A stretch of 64,000 nt of DNA from Croceivirga sp. GTDB lineage: Bacteria > Bacteroidota > Bacteroidia > Flavobacteriales > Flavobacteriaceae. Positions 1 to 7,470 of this stretch are shown in pieces. Below the pieces are notes generated by a model that ran no database searches, was not told the DNA's origin, and saw nothing but the letters and a program-made list of their open reading frames with translations. Each line of letters opens with the position of its first letter. Position 1 is the first letter of the stretch. Position numbers and translations under genes: made by a program. The stretch lies in the NCBI GenBank assembly GCA_028281025.1, contig JANQKR010000013.1, positions 1 through 64,000 of the forward strand, given 5' to 3'.

Positions 1-1294
1 CCACTACGGGTGCCCTTTTTAGGGCGTTGGTATCAAATATGGGGTGCAATAATTCATCCAGCTTATTCGCTTCAATCATCAATAGGGCTTCTTTTTCGGA
101 AACCTGTCCTTCTTTCAGCAGATCCATTGCAATCTTGACCATGGCCGCTCCCGTACGCTTTCCATTACGGGTCTGTAAAATCCAGAGTTTTCCGTTCTGA
201 ATGGTGAACTCCATATCCTGCATATCGTGATAATGCTTTTCAAGGCGTTCTTGATATTCGTACAGCTCTGTATAAATCTTTGGCATCAACTCTTCCAGTG
301 ATGGGAAATCCTTCATTCTTTCCACTTCATCAATTTGCGCCAATTCTGCCCATCTTTGTGAACCCATTTTGGTGATTTGCTGCGGGGTTCTCACACCGGC
401 CACAACATCCTCACCTTGTGCATTGATCAAATATTCCCCATTAAACTCATTCACGCCCGTGGCGGCATCCCTGGTAAAACAAACACCGGTACCGGAATTA
501 TCGCCCATATTACCAAAGACCATGGCCTGGACATTAACGGCAGTTCCCCAATCAGCTGGATACCCATTAATCTTTCGATAATATACCGCTCGATCACCAT
601 TCCAACTGTCAAATACGGCCATGACCGATCCCCAAAGCTGCTCCCATGGATCTGTTGGAAAATCACGTCCTGTACTCTTCTTTATGGCATCCTTAAAATC
701 ATAGACCAAATCCTGTAGGTCCTGTACGGTAAATTGGGTGTCCAATTTAATACGCCTCTTCCCTTTTAGGTTATCAATAATCTCCTCAAAGGGATTTTCG
801 TCCTCCTTGGTCTCAGCTTTCATCCCCAAGACCACGCCACCGTACATCTGTACAAAACGTCTGTAGGAATCCCAAGCAAAACGTTCGTTGTTGGTACGTT
901 TGACCAAACCTAAAACGGACTCGTCATTAAGCCCAAGATTTAAAACCGTATCCATCATCCCCGGCATGGACACCCTGGCACCTGATCGTACGGAAAGCAA
1001 TAGAGGGTTTTCATTGTCCCCAAAAGAAGTTTCCATCTCCTTTTCAATGGAGGCCACCGCTTTTTCCACCTCTTCCTTAAGCAGTTTGATCACCTCTTCA
1101 CGACCTACTTCGTTGTATTTGGTACATACTTCGGTGGTGATGGTAAAGCCAGGTGGTACCGGAATGCCCAAATTGCTCATTTCGGCCAGATTTGCTCCTT
1201 TCCCCCCTAATAAATTCCTCATACTTCGGTCACCGTCGGTCTCTTGGGCGCCAAAATGGTATACTTGTTTTTTGGTCTTCGAAATTGTTTCCAT
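1..1294 (-). CDS. ppdK: pyruvate, phosphate dikinase, N-terminal part (cut by window edge)
   Basis: Not in the ORF track because its stop lies outside the window. I translated the minus strand from the ATG at 1294 and get an open frame of about 431 codons. It starts METISKTKKQVYHFGAQ and contains the ATP-grasp landmarks of the PPDK/PEP synthase N-terminal domain: GGKGANLAEM near residue 30, the glycine-rich SVRSGARVSMPGMMDT near residue 95, and LWILQTRNGKRT near residue 360, which leads toward the phosphohistidine domain. Family members are about 900 residues, so roughly half is missing. PPDK interconverts pyruvate, ATP and Pi with PEP, AMP and PPi in the cytoplasm, in glycolysis or gluconeogenesis. 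A perfect 7-bp-arm inverted repeat lies 50 bp upstream. The identification is firm; the C-terminal half and its catalytic cysteine cannot be checked. Confidence 0.96.
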   Translation of the reverse strand, partial: METISKTKKQVYHFGAQETDGDRSMRNLLGGKGANLAEMSNLGIPVPPGFTITTEVCTKYNEVGREEVIKLLKEEVEKAVASIEKEMETSFGDNENPLLLSVRSGARVSMPGMMDTVLNLGLNDESVLGLVKRTNNERFAWDSYRRFVQMYGGVVLGMKAETKEDENPFEEIIDNLKGKRRIKLDTQFTVQDLQDLVYDFKDAIKKSTGRDFPTDPWEQLWGSVMAVFDSWNGDRAVYYRKINGYPADWGTAVNVQAMVFGNMGDNSGTGVCFTRDAATGVNEFNGEYLINAQGEDVVAGVRTPQQITKMGSQRWAELAQIDEVERMKDFPSLEELMPKIYTELYEYQERLEKHYHDMQDMEFTIQNGKLWILQTRNGKRTGAAMVKIAMDLLKEGQVSEKEALLMIEANKLDELLHPIFDTNALKRAPVV

Positions 1295-1344
1295 GGATAC
1301 AGTTTTTGTATTCAAATTTTTTTACGGTTCGAAATTAGAAACCA

Positions 1345-1364
1345 GTCATAAGGATTTTTATGAC
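1345..1364. promoter_or_regulatory. palindrome upstream of ppdK, candidate operator
   Basis: GTCATAA-ggattt-TTATGAC is a perfect 7-bp inverted repeat with a 6-nt centre, 50 bp upstream of the ppdK start. The arms and spacing resemble a dimeric regulator site (Crp/Fnr-type geometry), but the half-site does not match a consensus I can name. There is no T-tract, so it is a poor terminator for the upstream MFS gene. Confidence 0.4.
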
Positions 1365-1516
1365 AAAAGTCAGGAAAGGGAAAAGCTGCTCATTTTCACC
1401 CTTAAAATTCCCCTTTTTGGGAAATCGATCCTACGCTTTATGGTATTGATTATGAATACGAAGAAGTAATCTGCACGAATAAAAGATTACATTACGGCCG
1501 CCCAACCCAATGGAGA

Positions 1517-2785
1517 TCACACCCTTTTATGTTCTCGAATGTCCTCGGACAGATCCAAGCGTCTAAAGGATGGGGAAACCAATGCGGTGAGCCCTACGGT
1601 AAACAAGGTCATACAGCCCCCAAAAACCACTGCAGTTACCGTGCCCATCAATTTTGCGGTAAGTCCGCTTTCAAAAGCACCCAACTCGTTGGAAGACCCC
1701 ACAAAAATGGAATTGACCGATGCCACCCGACCCCGCATATTGTCTGGGGTTTTTAATTGCAAGATGGTCTGTCTGATAATCATGGAAACCCCATCTACCG
1801 CACCACTTACAAAAAGTGCAATTACAGAAAGCCAGAAAAGCTTTGACAATCCAAAAACAAGGATACAGACTCCAAACCCAAATACGGCCCAAAGCAGTTT
1901 TTTTCCTGCATTTCTGTGTAAAGGGAACCGTGTGGAAAGCACCATGGTAATGGACGCTCCAACGGCCGGTGCCGCCCTTAAAATACCAAACCCTTCGGAA
2001 CCCACTTTTAAAATGTCCTGTGCATAAATGGGCAAAAGGGCCACCGCCCCTCCAAAAAGTACCGCAATCATGTCCAAAGTCAGTGCCCCAAAGACCGCTT
2101 TGGTATGGAACACAAATTTGAGGCCATCTTTTAAGCTTTGAAATATGGGTTCTCCCAATTTTGGATTTAAAATGGGCTTTTTGGATATCTGAAAAAGAAA
2201 AAGCAAGGCCAGCACCGAAGAACCAAAAATGACGCAGAGGGACCAATGTACCCCGATCCAACTGATGGAAAACCCAGCAAATGCAGGGCCTAAAACCGAG
2301 GCCACCTGCCAGGTGGAACTGCTCCATGTGGCCGCGTTGGGATAAATGGGTTTGGGAACAATAAGGGCAATCAGTGAAAAAATGGTGGGGCCTATAAATG
2401 CCCGCACCAAACCGCCCAAAAAGACCAATGCATAAATAAGGTATAAAATGGATTGGGATGAATAGCTAGTTTCCACAGATGGTAAGGTCACCAAAAAAAG
2501 TCCCAAACTAATGACCGAAAACCCCAAAATACATTTGACCAAAAGATTCCGCTTTTCGTTCTGGTCCACAAAATGCCCTGCAAACAATGCAATGCCCACG
2601 GCCGGGATAATTTCCATTAACCCTATGATTCCCAATGAAAGGGGGTCTTTGGTCAATGAATATACCTGCCATTCAATAACGATAAACTGCATACTCCAGG
2701 CAAAGACCATTGCAAAGCGGACCAATAAAAAAACATTGAATTCTTTATACCGCAATGCGGCGTAGGGGTCTAAGGGTTTTGTCAT
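1517..2785 (-). CDS. MFS transporter (MFS_3 / EntS-like exporter)
   Basis: A 422-residue protein with about ten to twelve hydrophobic helices, for example FLLVRFAMVFAWSMQFIVI and GIIGLMEIIPAVGIALFAG. The loop FVDQNEKRN sits where the MFS motif between helices 2 and 3 is expected. The late segment SNELGAFESG is typical of the MFS_3 family, which contains enterobactin exporter EntS and many uncharacterised drug or siderophore exporters. It acts in the inner membrane by proton-coupled transport. It begins 3 bp after the VOC gene stop, so VOC and MFS very likely share the recJ transcript. The substrate is not predictable. Confidence 0.88.
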   Translation of the reverse strand: MTKPLDPYAALRYKEFNVFLLVRFAMVFAWSMQFIVIEWQVYSLTKDPLSLGIIGLMEIIPAVGIALFAGHFVDQNEKRNLLVKCILGFSVISLGLFLVTLPSVETSYSSQSILYLIYALVFLGGLVRAFIGPTIFSLIALIVPKPIYPNAATWSSSTWQVASVLGPAFAGFSISWIGVHWSLCVIFGSSVLALLFLFQISKKPILNPKLGEPIFQSLKDGLKFVFHTKAVFGALTLDMIAVLFGGAVALLPIYAQDILKVGSEGFGILRAAPAVGASITMVLSTRFPLHRNAGKKLLWAVFGFGVCILVFGLSKLFWLSVIALFVSGAVDGVSMIIRQTILQLKTPDNMRGRVASVNSIFVGSSNELGAFESGLTAKLMGTVTAVVFGGCMTLFTVGLTALVSPSFRRLDLSEDIREHKRV

Positions 2786-2788
2786 ATG

Positions 2789-3175
2789 TTATTCCGTGAT
2801 TTCGATACGATTTCCTTCGGGGTCCAACACCACACTTTCATAATATCCATCCCCCGTTGTCCTCGGTTCCCCAACTATGGTATGGCCGTCCCTCCTAAGT
2901 TTTTCGGTGAAATCGTCCACTTTTGTTTTGGCACCCACACTTATGGCAAAATGGGTCAGCCCCAGCGCTTCTTTCCCAGCGTCCAAAATCCGGGCAATGT
3001 CGGGGCGATGCATCAATTCCAGTCGGGCGCCACCTTCAAAACTTAAAAAATAAGAAGTAAACTTTTTTTTGGGGTTAACGTACTTTTCTCCCGGGCGGGC
3101 TTGGAAGTAGGTGGTATAAAACGCTTTGGAGGCTTCAAGATCGGATACCCAAAGGGCCAAGTGTTCTATCTTCAT
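2789..3175 (-). CDS. VOC family (glyoxalase/bleomycin resistance-like) protein
   Basis: I take the start as the ATG at 3175 (MKIEHLALWVSDLE), not the longer track ORF, because this ATG overlaps the recJ stop as ATGA, a usual sign of translational coupling. The 128-residue protein has two beta-alpha-beta-beta-beta modules. It keeps the four metal-ligand positions of glyoxalase I-like proteins: His in EHLALW, Glu in RLELMHR, His in LTHFAIS, and Glu in NRIEITE at the C-terminus. It is probably a metal-dependent lyase or isomerase acting on a small molecule. Glyoxalase I activity is possible but the VOC fold is functionally broad. Confidence 0.85.
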   Translation of the reverse strand: MKIEHLALWVSDLEASKAFYTTYFQARPGEKYVNPKKKFTSYFLSFEGGARLELMHRPDIARILDAGKEALGLTHFAISVGAKTKVDDFTEKLRRDGHTIVGEPRTTGDGYYESVVLDPEGNRIEITE

Positions 3176-4860
3176 CGAAGGTCTTTTAGTTTTAGCTGAA
3201 TAGTTACGGCACCATTCCACTCATTTTCATCGATGGAAAACACCACATCCACTTGTTGACGATTTTTGATGGTCCCCAACTTTTCCCCTAAATTGAACCC
3301 AATGGCCCCGATAGGGCCCGACCCTTTTTGGGTCAATGCCAACTTTAAATGCTTTTCACCTTCCCCGACCCCTTTTCCATAGCCGGTATCCGTAACACCT
3401 TCGGCCATAAAAACGGGACGCATGTTTCCTGGCCCAAAAGGGGCAAATTGCTTGATGATCCGCATCAGCTTTGGGGTGATCTGGGCAAGTTGAATCTTGG
3501 AATCAATGGTAATTTCCGGAGTTAACAATTTTGGATCAATGGTTTCCGAAACCACTTTTTCAAATTGATTTTTGAACTGTTCATACTCCTCTTTTAACAA
3601 AGTCAACCCTGCGGCATATTTATGGCCCCCAAACTGTTCTATGTGTTCCGAACATTCCTGAAGTGCTTCATAAATATCAAAACCTTTTATGGAGCGCGCC
3701 GAGGCCGCCAACCTATCCCCACTTTTGGTAAAAACCAGGGTTGGACGGTAATAGGTCTCCGTTAATCGCGAGGCAACAATACCAATGACCCCTTTATGCC
3801 AACTTTCATTAAAAACCACGGAGGTGTAACGTTCTTCTTCCCGATTCTTCACAATCTGATGTAAAGCCTCCTCCGTTATTTCCTGATCAAGTCCCCTACG
3901 GTCCAGATTAAATTGTTCAATCTCAACCGCAAACTTTTGGGCTTGTTCCAAATCCGTTGCCGTTAGTAGGTTAACCGCGTGCTGTCCGTGTTCCATTCGC
4001 CCGGCAGCATTGATACGTGGGGCAATGATAAAAACCACATCGGTAATGGTCAATTCGGTTTTCTTGAGCTGATTGATGATGGCCCGAAAACCCGTTCTTG
4101 GTTGGGAATTCATTACTTGCAATCCGTAATGGGCCAGTACCCGGTTCTCCCCGGTAATGGGAACAATATCGGCTCCAATTGCCGTGGCCACCAAATCCAA
4201 ATAGGGCAACAAGTCCTGCGCAGATTCCCCCCTTTTGGAAGCTAAAGCCTGAATCAACTTAAACCCAACACCGCAGCCACACAATTCTTTGTAGGGATAT
4301 TCACAATCCTCCCGTTTTGGATCCAGTACGGCAGTGGCATCAGGCAATTCCGGGCCTGGTCGGTGGTGGTCACAAATGATGAAATCAATTCCCTTTTTCT
4401 TGGCATAGGCTACTTTATCCATTGCTTTAATACCACAATCCAGGGCTATGATCAAGCTAAATCCATTATCCTCCGCAAAATCAATTCCTTGATACGAAAT
4501 CCCGTACCCCTCTGAATACCTATCCGGAATATAGGTGGCCACGTTGGGGTAGGTTTCTTGCAAATAGGTGGAAACCAATGCTACGGAGGTAGTACCATCC
4601 ACATCATAATCCCCAAAAACCAATATGTTTTCTTCCAAGTCCATGGCTTTTTCCATGCGTGCAACCGCCTTTTCCATATCCTGCATTAAAAAGGGATCGT
4701 GCAAATCGGTCAGTTGTGGCCTAAAGAATTTCTTGGCTTCACTGTAATTGGTTATTCCGCGCTGCAGTAACAAATGGGCAATTAGGGGATTGACCTTCAA
4801 CTCTTCTGAAAGGCGTTTAATGCTTTCCTGCTCAGGGATGGGTTTAATTGTCCAGCGCAT
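3172..4860 (-). CDS. recJ: single-stranded-DNA-specific exonuclease RecJ
   Basis: The protein is 562 residues from the ATG at 4860 (MRWTIKPIPEQ). The track start five codons earlier is a TTG and looks like run-on. DHH phosphoesterase motifs are clear: DYDVDGTTS near residue 83, ALDCGIKA, CDHHRPGPELPDATAVLDP, and CGVGFK. Next come the DHHA1 domain (HKGVIGIVASRLTE, then the glycine-rich GGHKYAAGL) and a C-terminal OB-type region. RecJ degrades ssDNA 5'-3' in RecFOR recombination and in mismatch and base-excision repair. The length matches the family. The stop overlaps the VOC start by four bases. Confidence 0.97.
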   Translation of the reverse strand: MRWTIKPIPEQESIKRLSEELKVNPLIAHLLLQRGITNYSEAKKFFRPQLTDLHDPFLMQDMEKAVARMEKAMDLEENILVFGDYDVDGTTSVALVSTYLQETYPNVATYIPDRYSEGYGISYQGIDFAEDNGFSLIIALDCGIKAMDKVAYAKKKGIDFIICDHHRPGPELPDATAVLDPKREDCEYPYKELCGCGVGFKLIQALASKRGESAQDLLPYLDLVATAIGADIVPITGENRVLAHYGLQVMNSQPRTGFRAIINQLKKTELTITDVVFIIAPRINAAGRMEHGQHAVNLLTATDLEQAQKFAVEIEQFNLDRRGLDQEITEEALHQIVKNREEERYTSVVFNESWHKGVIGIVASRLTETYYRPTLVFTKSGDRLAASARSIKGFDIYEALQECSEHIEQFGGHKYAAGLTLLKEEYEQFKNQFEKVVSETIDPKLLTPEITIDSKIQLAQITPKLMRIIKQFAPFGPGNMRPVFMAEGVTDTGYGKGVGEGEKHLKLALTQKGSGPIGAIGFNLGEKLGTIKNRQQVDVVFSIDENEWNGAVTIQLKLKDLR

Positions 4861-4866
4861 AGATTT

Positions 4867-4953
4867 AAGTATCAAGTTCAGGAATTAAGTTCAAGAATCA
4901 AGTTCAAGAATCAAGTTCAAGTTTCAAGTTTCAAGTTTCAAGTTCAAAGTTCC
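4867..4953. repeat. heptad repeat array, left flank of four-helix-bundle gene
   Basis: About 87 bp of degenerate 6-7 nt units (TCAAGT, TTCAAGT, TCAAGAA) starts 7 bp upstream of the recJ start codon and ends just after the four-helix-bundle stop. It reads AAGTATCAAG at the outer end and becomes a regular TTCAAGT run at the inner end. The complementary array lies in opposite orientation at 5318-5381. Confidence 0.9.
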
Positions 4954-4962
4954 AATTTTCAT

Positions 4963-5319
4963 TTAGTCCTGTTTTTTATTCTTGATAATCGTTGCAATTA
5001 TCTTAATTAATTGTTCAGCTTCGTTAAGTAATTCCGTTCGGCCAATATTTTGGCCATATCCTATCTTATTCAAAATCTTTAGGTTTACTCTAGACTCTTT
5101 TAATTCCTTAAGTGAAATTGATGCTTTGTAGATATACTCCTTATTAGAGTAGGTTCCTTGTGCTTCCCCAAAATTCAATGCGGAACTACCTCCTGAACGC
5201 AGAAGCTGGTTTCCGTAATATTGACCGGTTATGTCATTAGGCAAATCTTTACAAAATTTTGCTACTTGGGCAGCAAAAGCCACCAATCTATCCTCCAGAT
5301 CATATTTCTTAATAGGCAT
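4963..5319 (-). CDS. four helix bundle protein (23S rRNA intervening-sequence / Avd-like family)
   Basis: The 118-residue helical protein carries the family's central motif QLLRSGGSSALNFGEAQ followed by YIYKASISLKELKES. This matches the four-helix-bundle family (TIGR02436) that includes proteins encoded in 23S rRNA intervening sequences and is related to Avd of diversity-generating retroelements. The biochemical function is unknown; relatives form pentameric, basic bundles that can bind nucleic acid. The gene sits alone between recJ and osmC and is boxed on both sides by inverted TTCAAGT arrays that reach to within a few bases of both neighbours. No reverse transcriptase or rRNA is nearby. 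The repeats suggest an inserted unit. Confidence 0.9.
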   Translation of the reverse strand: MPIKKYDLEDRLVAFAAQVAKFCKDLPNDITGQYYGNQLLRSGGSSALNFGEAQGTYSNKEYIYKASISLKELKESRVNLKILNKIGYGQNIGRTELLNEAEQLIKIIATIIKNKKQD

Positions 5320-5381
5320 AAACTTGAACTTGAAACTTGAACTTGAACTTGAAACTTCCTCTTGATACTTGCTTTTGAACT
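5318..5381. repeat. heptad repeat array, right flank of four-helix-bundle gene (inverted)
   Basis: About 64 bp of ACTTGAA-type units, the reverse complement of the left array. Read inward from its outer end it also passes through AAGTATCAAGA before the regular TTCAAGT run, so polarity and order match those at 4867-4953. It ends directly at the osmC stop codon. Confidence 0.9.
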
Positions 5382-5810
5382 TTATGTTGTGTGAAATACC
5401 GTTTCAACCTCCAATTCGGCAAACCGTCTGAACATTTCCATAACCCCACAATACTTTTCAATGGACAGGTCAACAGCACGTTGCAATTTTTTCTCATCCA
5501 GGTTGTTCCCATGAAAGTGATATTCCAGTTTGACCGTATCATAATACCTTGGGTGTTCGTCCGTAAGGCTGGCAATGGTTTCAATATGAAAATCATCGAC
5601 ATCAAGCTTCATTTTTTTGATGAGCGAAGCCACATCCAGACCGGAACAACCCGCCAAACCCGATAACATCAGCGCTTTTGGACGAAATCCACTGCTTTCA
5701 CCGCCATCTTCGGGGCTTGCATCAATGCGTAAATCGTGCCCGGAAGGGTTATTGCTCTCGAAGGCCATATTTCCAAGCCACTTGGTTGTGATGTGATTTG
5801 TTTCTGCCAT
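5382..5810 (-). CDS. OsmC family peroxiredoxin-like protein
   Basis: The 142-residue protein has the OsmC/Ohr fold signature. The first redox cysteine is in GLAGCSGLDVASLIKKM (about residue 55) and the second in EKYCGVMEMFRR (about residue 123). Substrates of the family are organic or lipid hydroperoxides, reduced in the cytoplasm with thiol donors. The overall pattern is closer to the YhfA-type OsmC-like subgroup than to classical OsmC or Ohr. It is divergent from the AhpD-like gene at 5929, another thiol redox protein, so a shared oxidative-stress role is plausible. Its 3' end abuts the heptad array. Confidence 0.9.
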   Translation of the reverse strand: MAETNHITTKWLGNMAFESNNPSGHDLRIDASPEDGGESSGFRPKALMLSGLAGCSGLDVASLIKKMKLDVDDFHIETIASLTDEHPRYYDTVKLEYHFHGNNLDEKKLQRAVDLSIEKYCGVMEMFRRFAELEVETVFHTT

Positions 5811-5928
5811 AATTTGTAGAATTTGTGATTGATAAAAATACGACTTAATTTAGGAGCGAACCGTTCCCCATCTTACCGCAACCATTACTTCGTTTTGGCA
5901 AAAAACCAACGCAACTAAACTATACGCT

Positions 5929-6531
5929 ATGGCATTAGTAAACCCCCTAGATCCAAATCACGATCCCGAAACACAGCAACTGGCTGAATTTTTTAATGAG
6001 ACCTTGGGCTTTTGTCCCAATTCGGTTTTGACCATGCAGCACCGCCCGGCCATTTCCAAGGCATTTATTAATTTGAACAAGGCCGTAATGGCAAATGAAG
6101 GCCGTGTAAGCTCGGCCTTAAAACGAATGATTGCCTGGGTGAGCAGCAATGCCACAGGCTGCCGGTATTGCCAGGCCCATGCCATTAGGGCCGCTGAACG
6201 CTATGGGGCAGCGCAGGAGCAACTGGATAATATTTGGGAGTACCGCACACATCCTGCCTTTTCGGATGCCGAACGCGCCGCCCTGGATTTTTCCCTTGCG
6301 GCCTCCCAGGTTCCCAATACCGTAAGCGCCGATATTAAAAAACGCCTCCACGAACATTGGACCGATGGGGAAATTGTGGAAATGTTGGGGGTGATTTCCC
6401 TCTTTGGCTACCTGAACCGATGGAACGATTCCATGGGAACCTCCATTGAGGATGGTGCCGTGGAAAGTGCCAATCAGTATTTGGGAAAATACGGTTGGGA
6501 AAAAGGGAAGCATGATGGGTCCAGATATTAG
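5929..6531 (+). CDS. carboxymuconolactone decarboxylase/AhpD-like family protein
   Basis: A 200-residue, mainly helical protein with the AhpD active-site pattern CxxCxxxH in GCRYCQAHAIRAA near residue 85. In AhpD-like enzymes the cysteine pair and histidine give alkylhydroperoxidase or disulfide-reductase activity, and this length fits the peroxidase-related CMD subgroup. The start MALVNPLDPNHDPET has an A-rich leader without a Shine-Dalgarno sequence, as is normal here. It is divergent from osmC across a 118-bp region. Confidence 0.88.
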   Translation: MALVNPLDPNHDPETQQLAEFFNETLGFCPNSVLTMQHRPAISKAFINLNKAVMANEGRVSSALKRMIAWVSSNATGCRYCQAHAIRAAERYGAAQEQLDNIWEYRTHPAFSDAERAALDFSLAASQVPNTVSADIKKRLHEHWTDGEIVEMLGVISLFGYLNRWNDSMGTSIEDGAVESANQYLGKYGWEKGKHDGSRY

Positions 6532-6540
6532 AAGTGAGAT

Positions 6541-6568
6541 GTTAGACTTTAGACTTCAGACATTAGAC
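6541..6568. repeat. short period-7 tandem repeat
   Basis: Four perfectly phased 7-mers, GTTAGAC TTTAGAC TTCAGAC ATTAGAC, begin 9 bp after the AhpD-like stop codon. Same period as the arrays at 4867 and 5318 but a different unit; no gene overlaps it. Confidence 0.8.
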
Positions 6569-6650
6569 TACATTGTTTTTAGGCCTAATTGGTCATTTAA
6601 GCCCTTGTAAGAAGCCATTGCTTTGTTCCGAATGTAGCATGAAAGATGTA

Positions 6651-6688
6651 TTTGTCTTTTTGTAAAGTTTTATTTACTTTTAGACAAA
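6651..6688. promoter_or_regulatory. 38-bp interrupted palindrome, candidate operator of the XRE cassette
   Basis: TTTGTCT-tttt-GTAAA-gtttta-TTTAC-tttt-AGACAAA is a perfect inverted repeat except for the matching TTTT blocks inside each arm. It ends 12 bp before the ATG at 6701, so a bound repressor would cover the promoter. The likely ligand is the XRE regulator encoded second in this cassette. Confidence 0.6.
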
Positions 6689-6700
6689 AATAATAGCAAA

Positions 6701-7111
6701 ATGAGTTTTCAGATATTACCAAACTGGTGTAAAAAACTAGGTCTTGGCCTTTTCGTTATTGCAAGTTTATTAACCGGCGGTGATGCCTTCAAAGATGGGG
6801 TCGAGGGTGTTCCTATGGGGACTAACCATTTTTTTAAAAATCTGTATGGAAGTCGATTGGACCATTTTCTAAGTTTACTACCAATTTTTGGTCTCTTGAT
6901 TTATATGTTATCCAAAGAAAAAATAGAAGATGATTATATCAAATTTTTACGATTGAATTCATATCAATTAACTGTTATAATCCTACTTGTGGTTGCTTTT
7001 ATAATCTATATTTTTTCTCCAGAAATTAAATTCAGTCTTGATATTACTTTGTCACTTTTTATAGTGTTATTTCTTGTGATTTTCTATTTTAAGAAAAATC
7101 AAGCCTTATGA
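6701..7111 (+). CDS. predicted integral membrane protein of an XRE-linked cassette
   Basis: I do not recognise a named family. The 136 residues contain about four hydrophobic segments: LGLGLFVIASLLTGG, FLSLLPIFGLLIYML, LTVIILLVVAFIIYIF, and LSLFIVLFLVIFYF at the end. No enzyme motif is visible. The stop overlaps the start of the XRE regulator gene as ATGA, so the two are translationally coupled. This matches the common membrane protein plus small XRE regulator pairs. A palindrome immediately upstream suggests autoregulation. The sequence looks more A/T-rich than its neighbours. Confidence 0.75.
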   Translation: MSFQILPNWCKKLGLGLFVIASLLTGGDAFKDGVEGVPMGTNHFFKNLYGSRLDHFLSLLPIFGLLIYMLSKEKIEDDYIKFLRLNSYQLTVIILLVVAFIIYIFSPEIKFSLDITLSLFIVLFLVIFYFKKNQAL

Positions 7112-7305
7112 AAAATCTGGTGAAAGTAGAACGTGCACGTCTCAACCTTACCCAAGAGCAATTGGCAAAAAGGCTAGGGGTTTCAAGGCAAACCATTAAT
7201 GCAATTGAGAAGAGTAAATTCAATCCATCAGTCGTCCTTGCCATTAAAATGGCAAAGCTTTTTAATCTAACTGTTGAAGAAGTGTTCTTTTTGGAGGGTG
7301 AATAG
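7108..7305 (+). CDS. small XRE/Cro-type HTH regulator
   Basis: The 65-residue single-domain protein is almost entirely a lambda-Cro-like HTH. LTQEQLAKRLGVSRQTINAIE contains helices 2 and 3, and NPSVVLAIKMAKLFNLTVEEVF completes the five-helix bundle. This is the compact YozG-like type usually paired with a membrane protein. It is coupled by ATGA overlap to the preceding gene and probably binds the palindrome at 6651-6688. Confidence 0.9.
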   Translation: MKNLVKVERARLNLTQEQLAKRLGVSRQTINAIEKSKFNPSVVLAIKMAKLFNLTVEEVFFLEGE

Positions 7306-7325
7306 ATTCCTGCTTTCGCAGGAAT
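7306..7325. repeat. hairpin ATTCCTGC-tttc-GCAGGAAT (dispersed-repeat type)
   Basis: A perfect 8-bp stem with a TTTC loop starts right after the XRE stop codon and is followed by GACA. This hairpin type occurs widely as a dispersed intergenic repeat in bacteria. It could stop or stabilise the transcript end, but no T-tract follows. Confidence 0.65.
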
Positions 7326-7470
7326 GACAATATCAAATTCTCTACACAAAAGTCTAACCTCTCATATCTAAAAGCGAAGCGGTCTTATCCCTACCCAAAT
7401 TTCTTGACCTACATCAACTTTTCCCCATTTGAAATGCCGGACCTTTGGTGCAATCAAAAAACGAACGGTC

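Noticed and set aside
888-1469. 193-aa plus-strand ORF
   Set aside because: It is antisense to ppdK, whose minus-strand translation carries clear PPDK motifs; the plus frame has no recognisable domain.
4867-5381. CRISPR array
   Set aside because: The units are 6-7 nt without spacers, degenerate and arranged as two inverted blocks; no cas genes are near.
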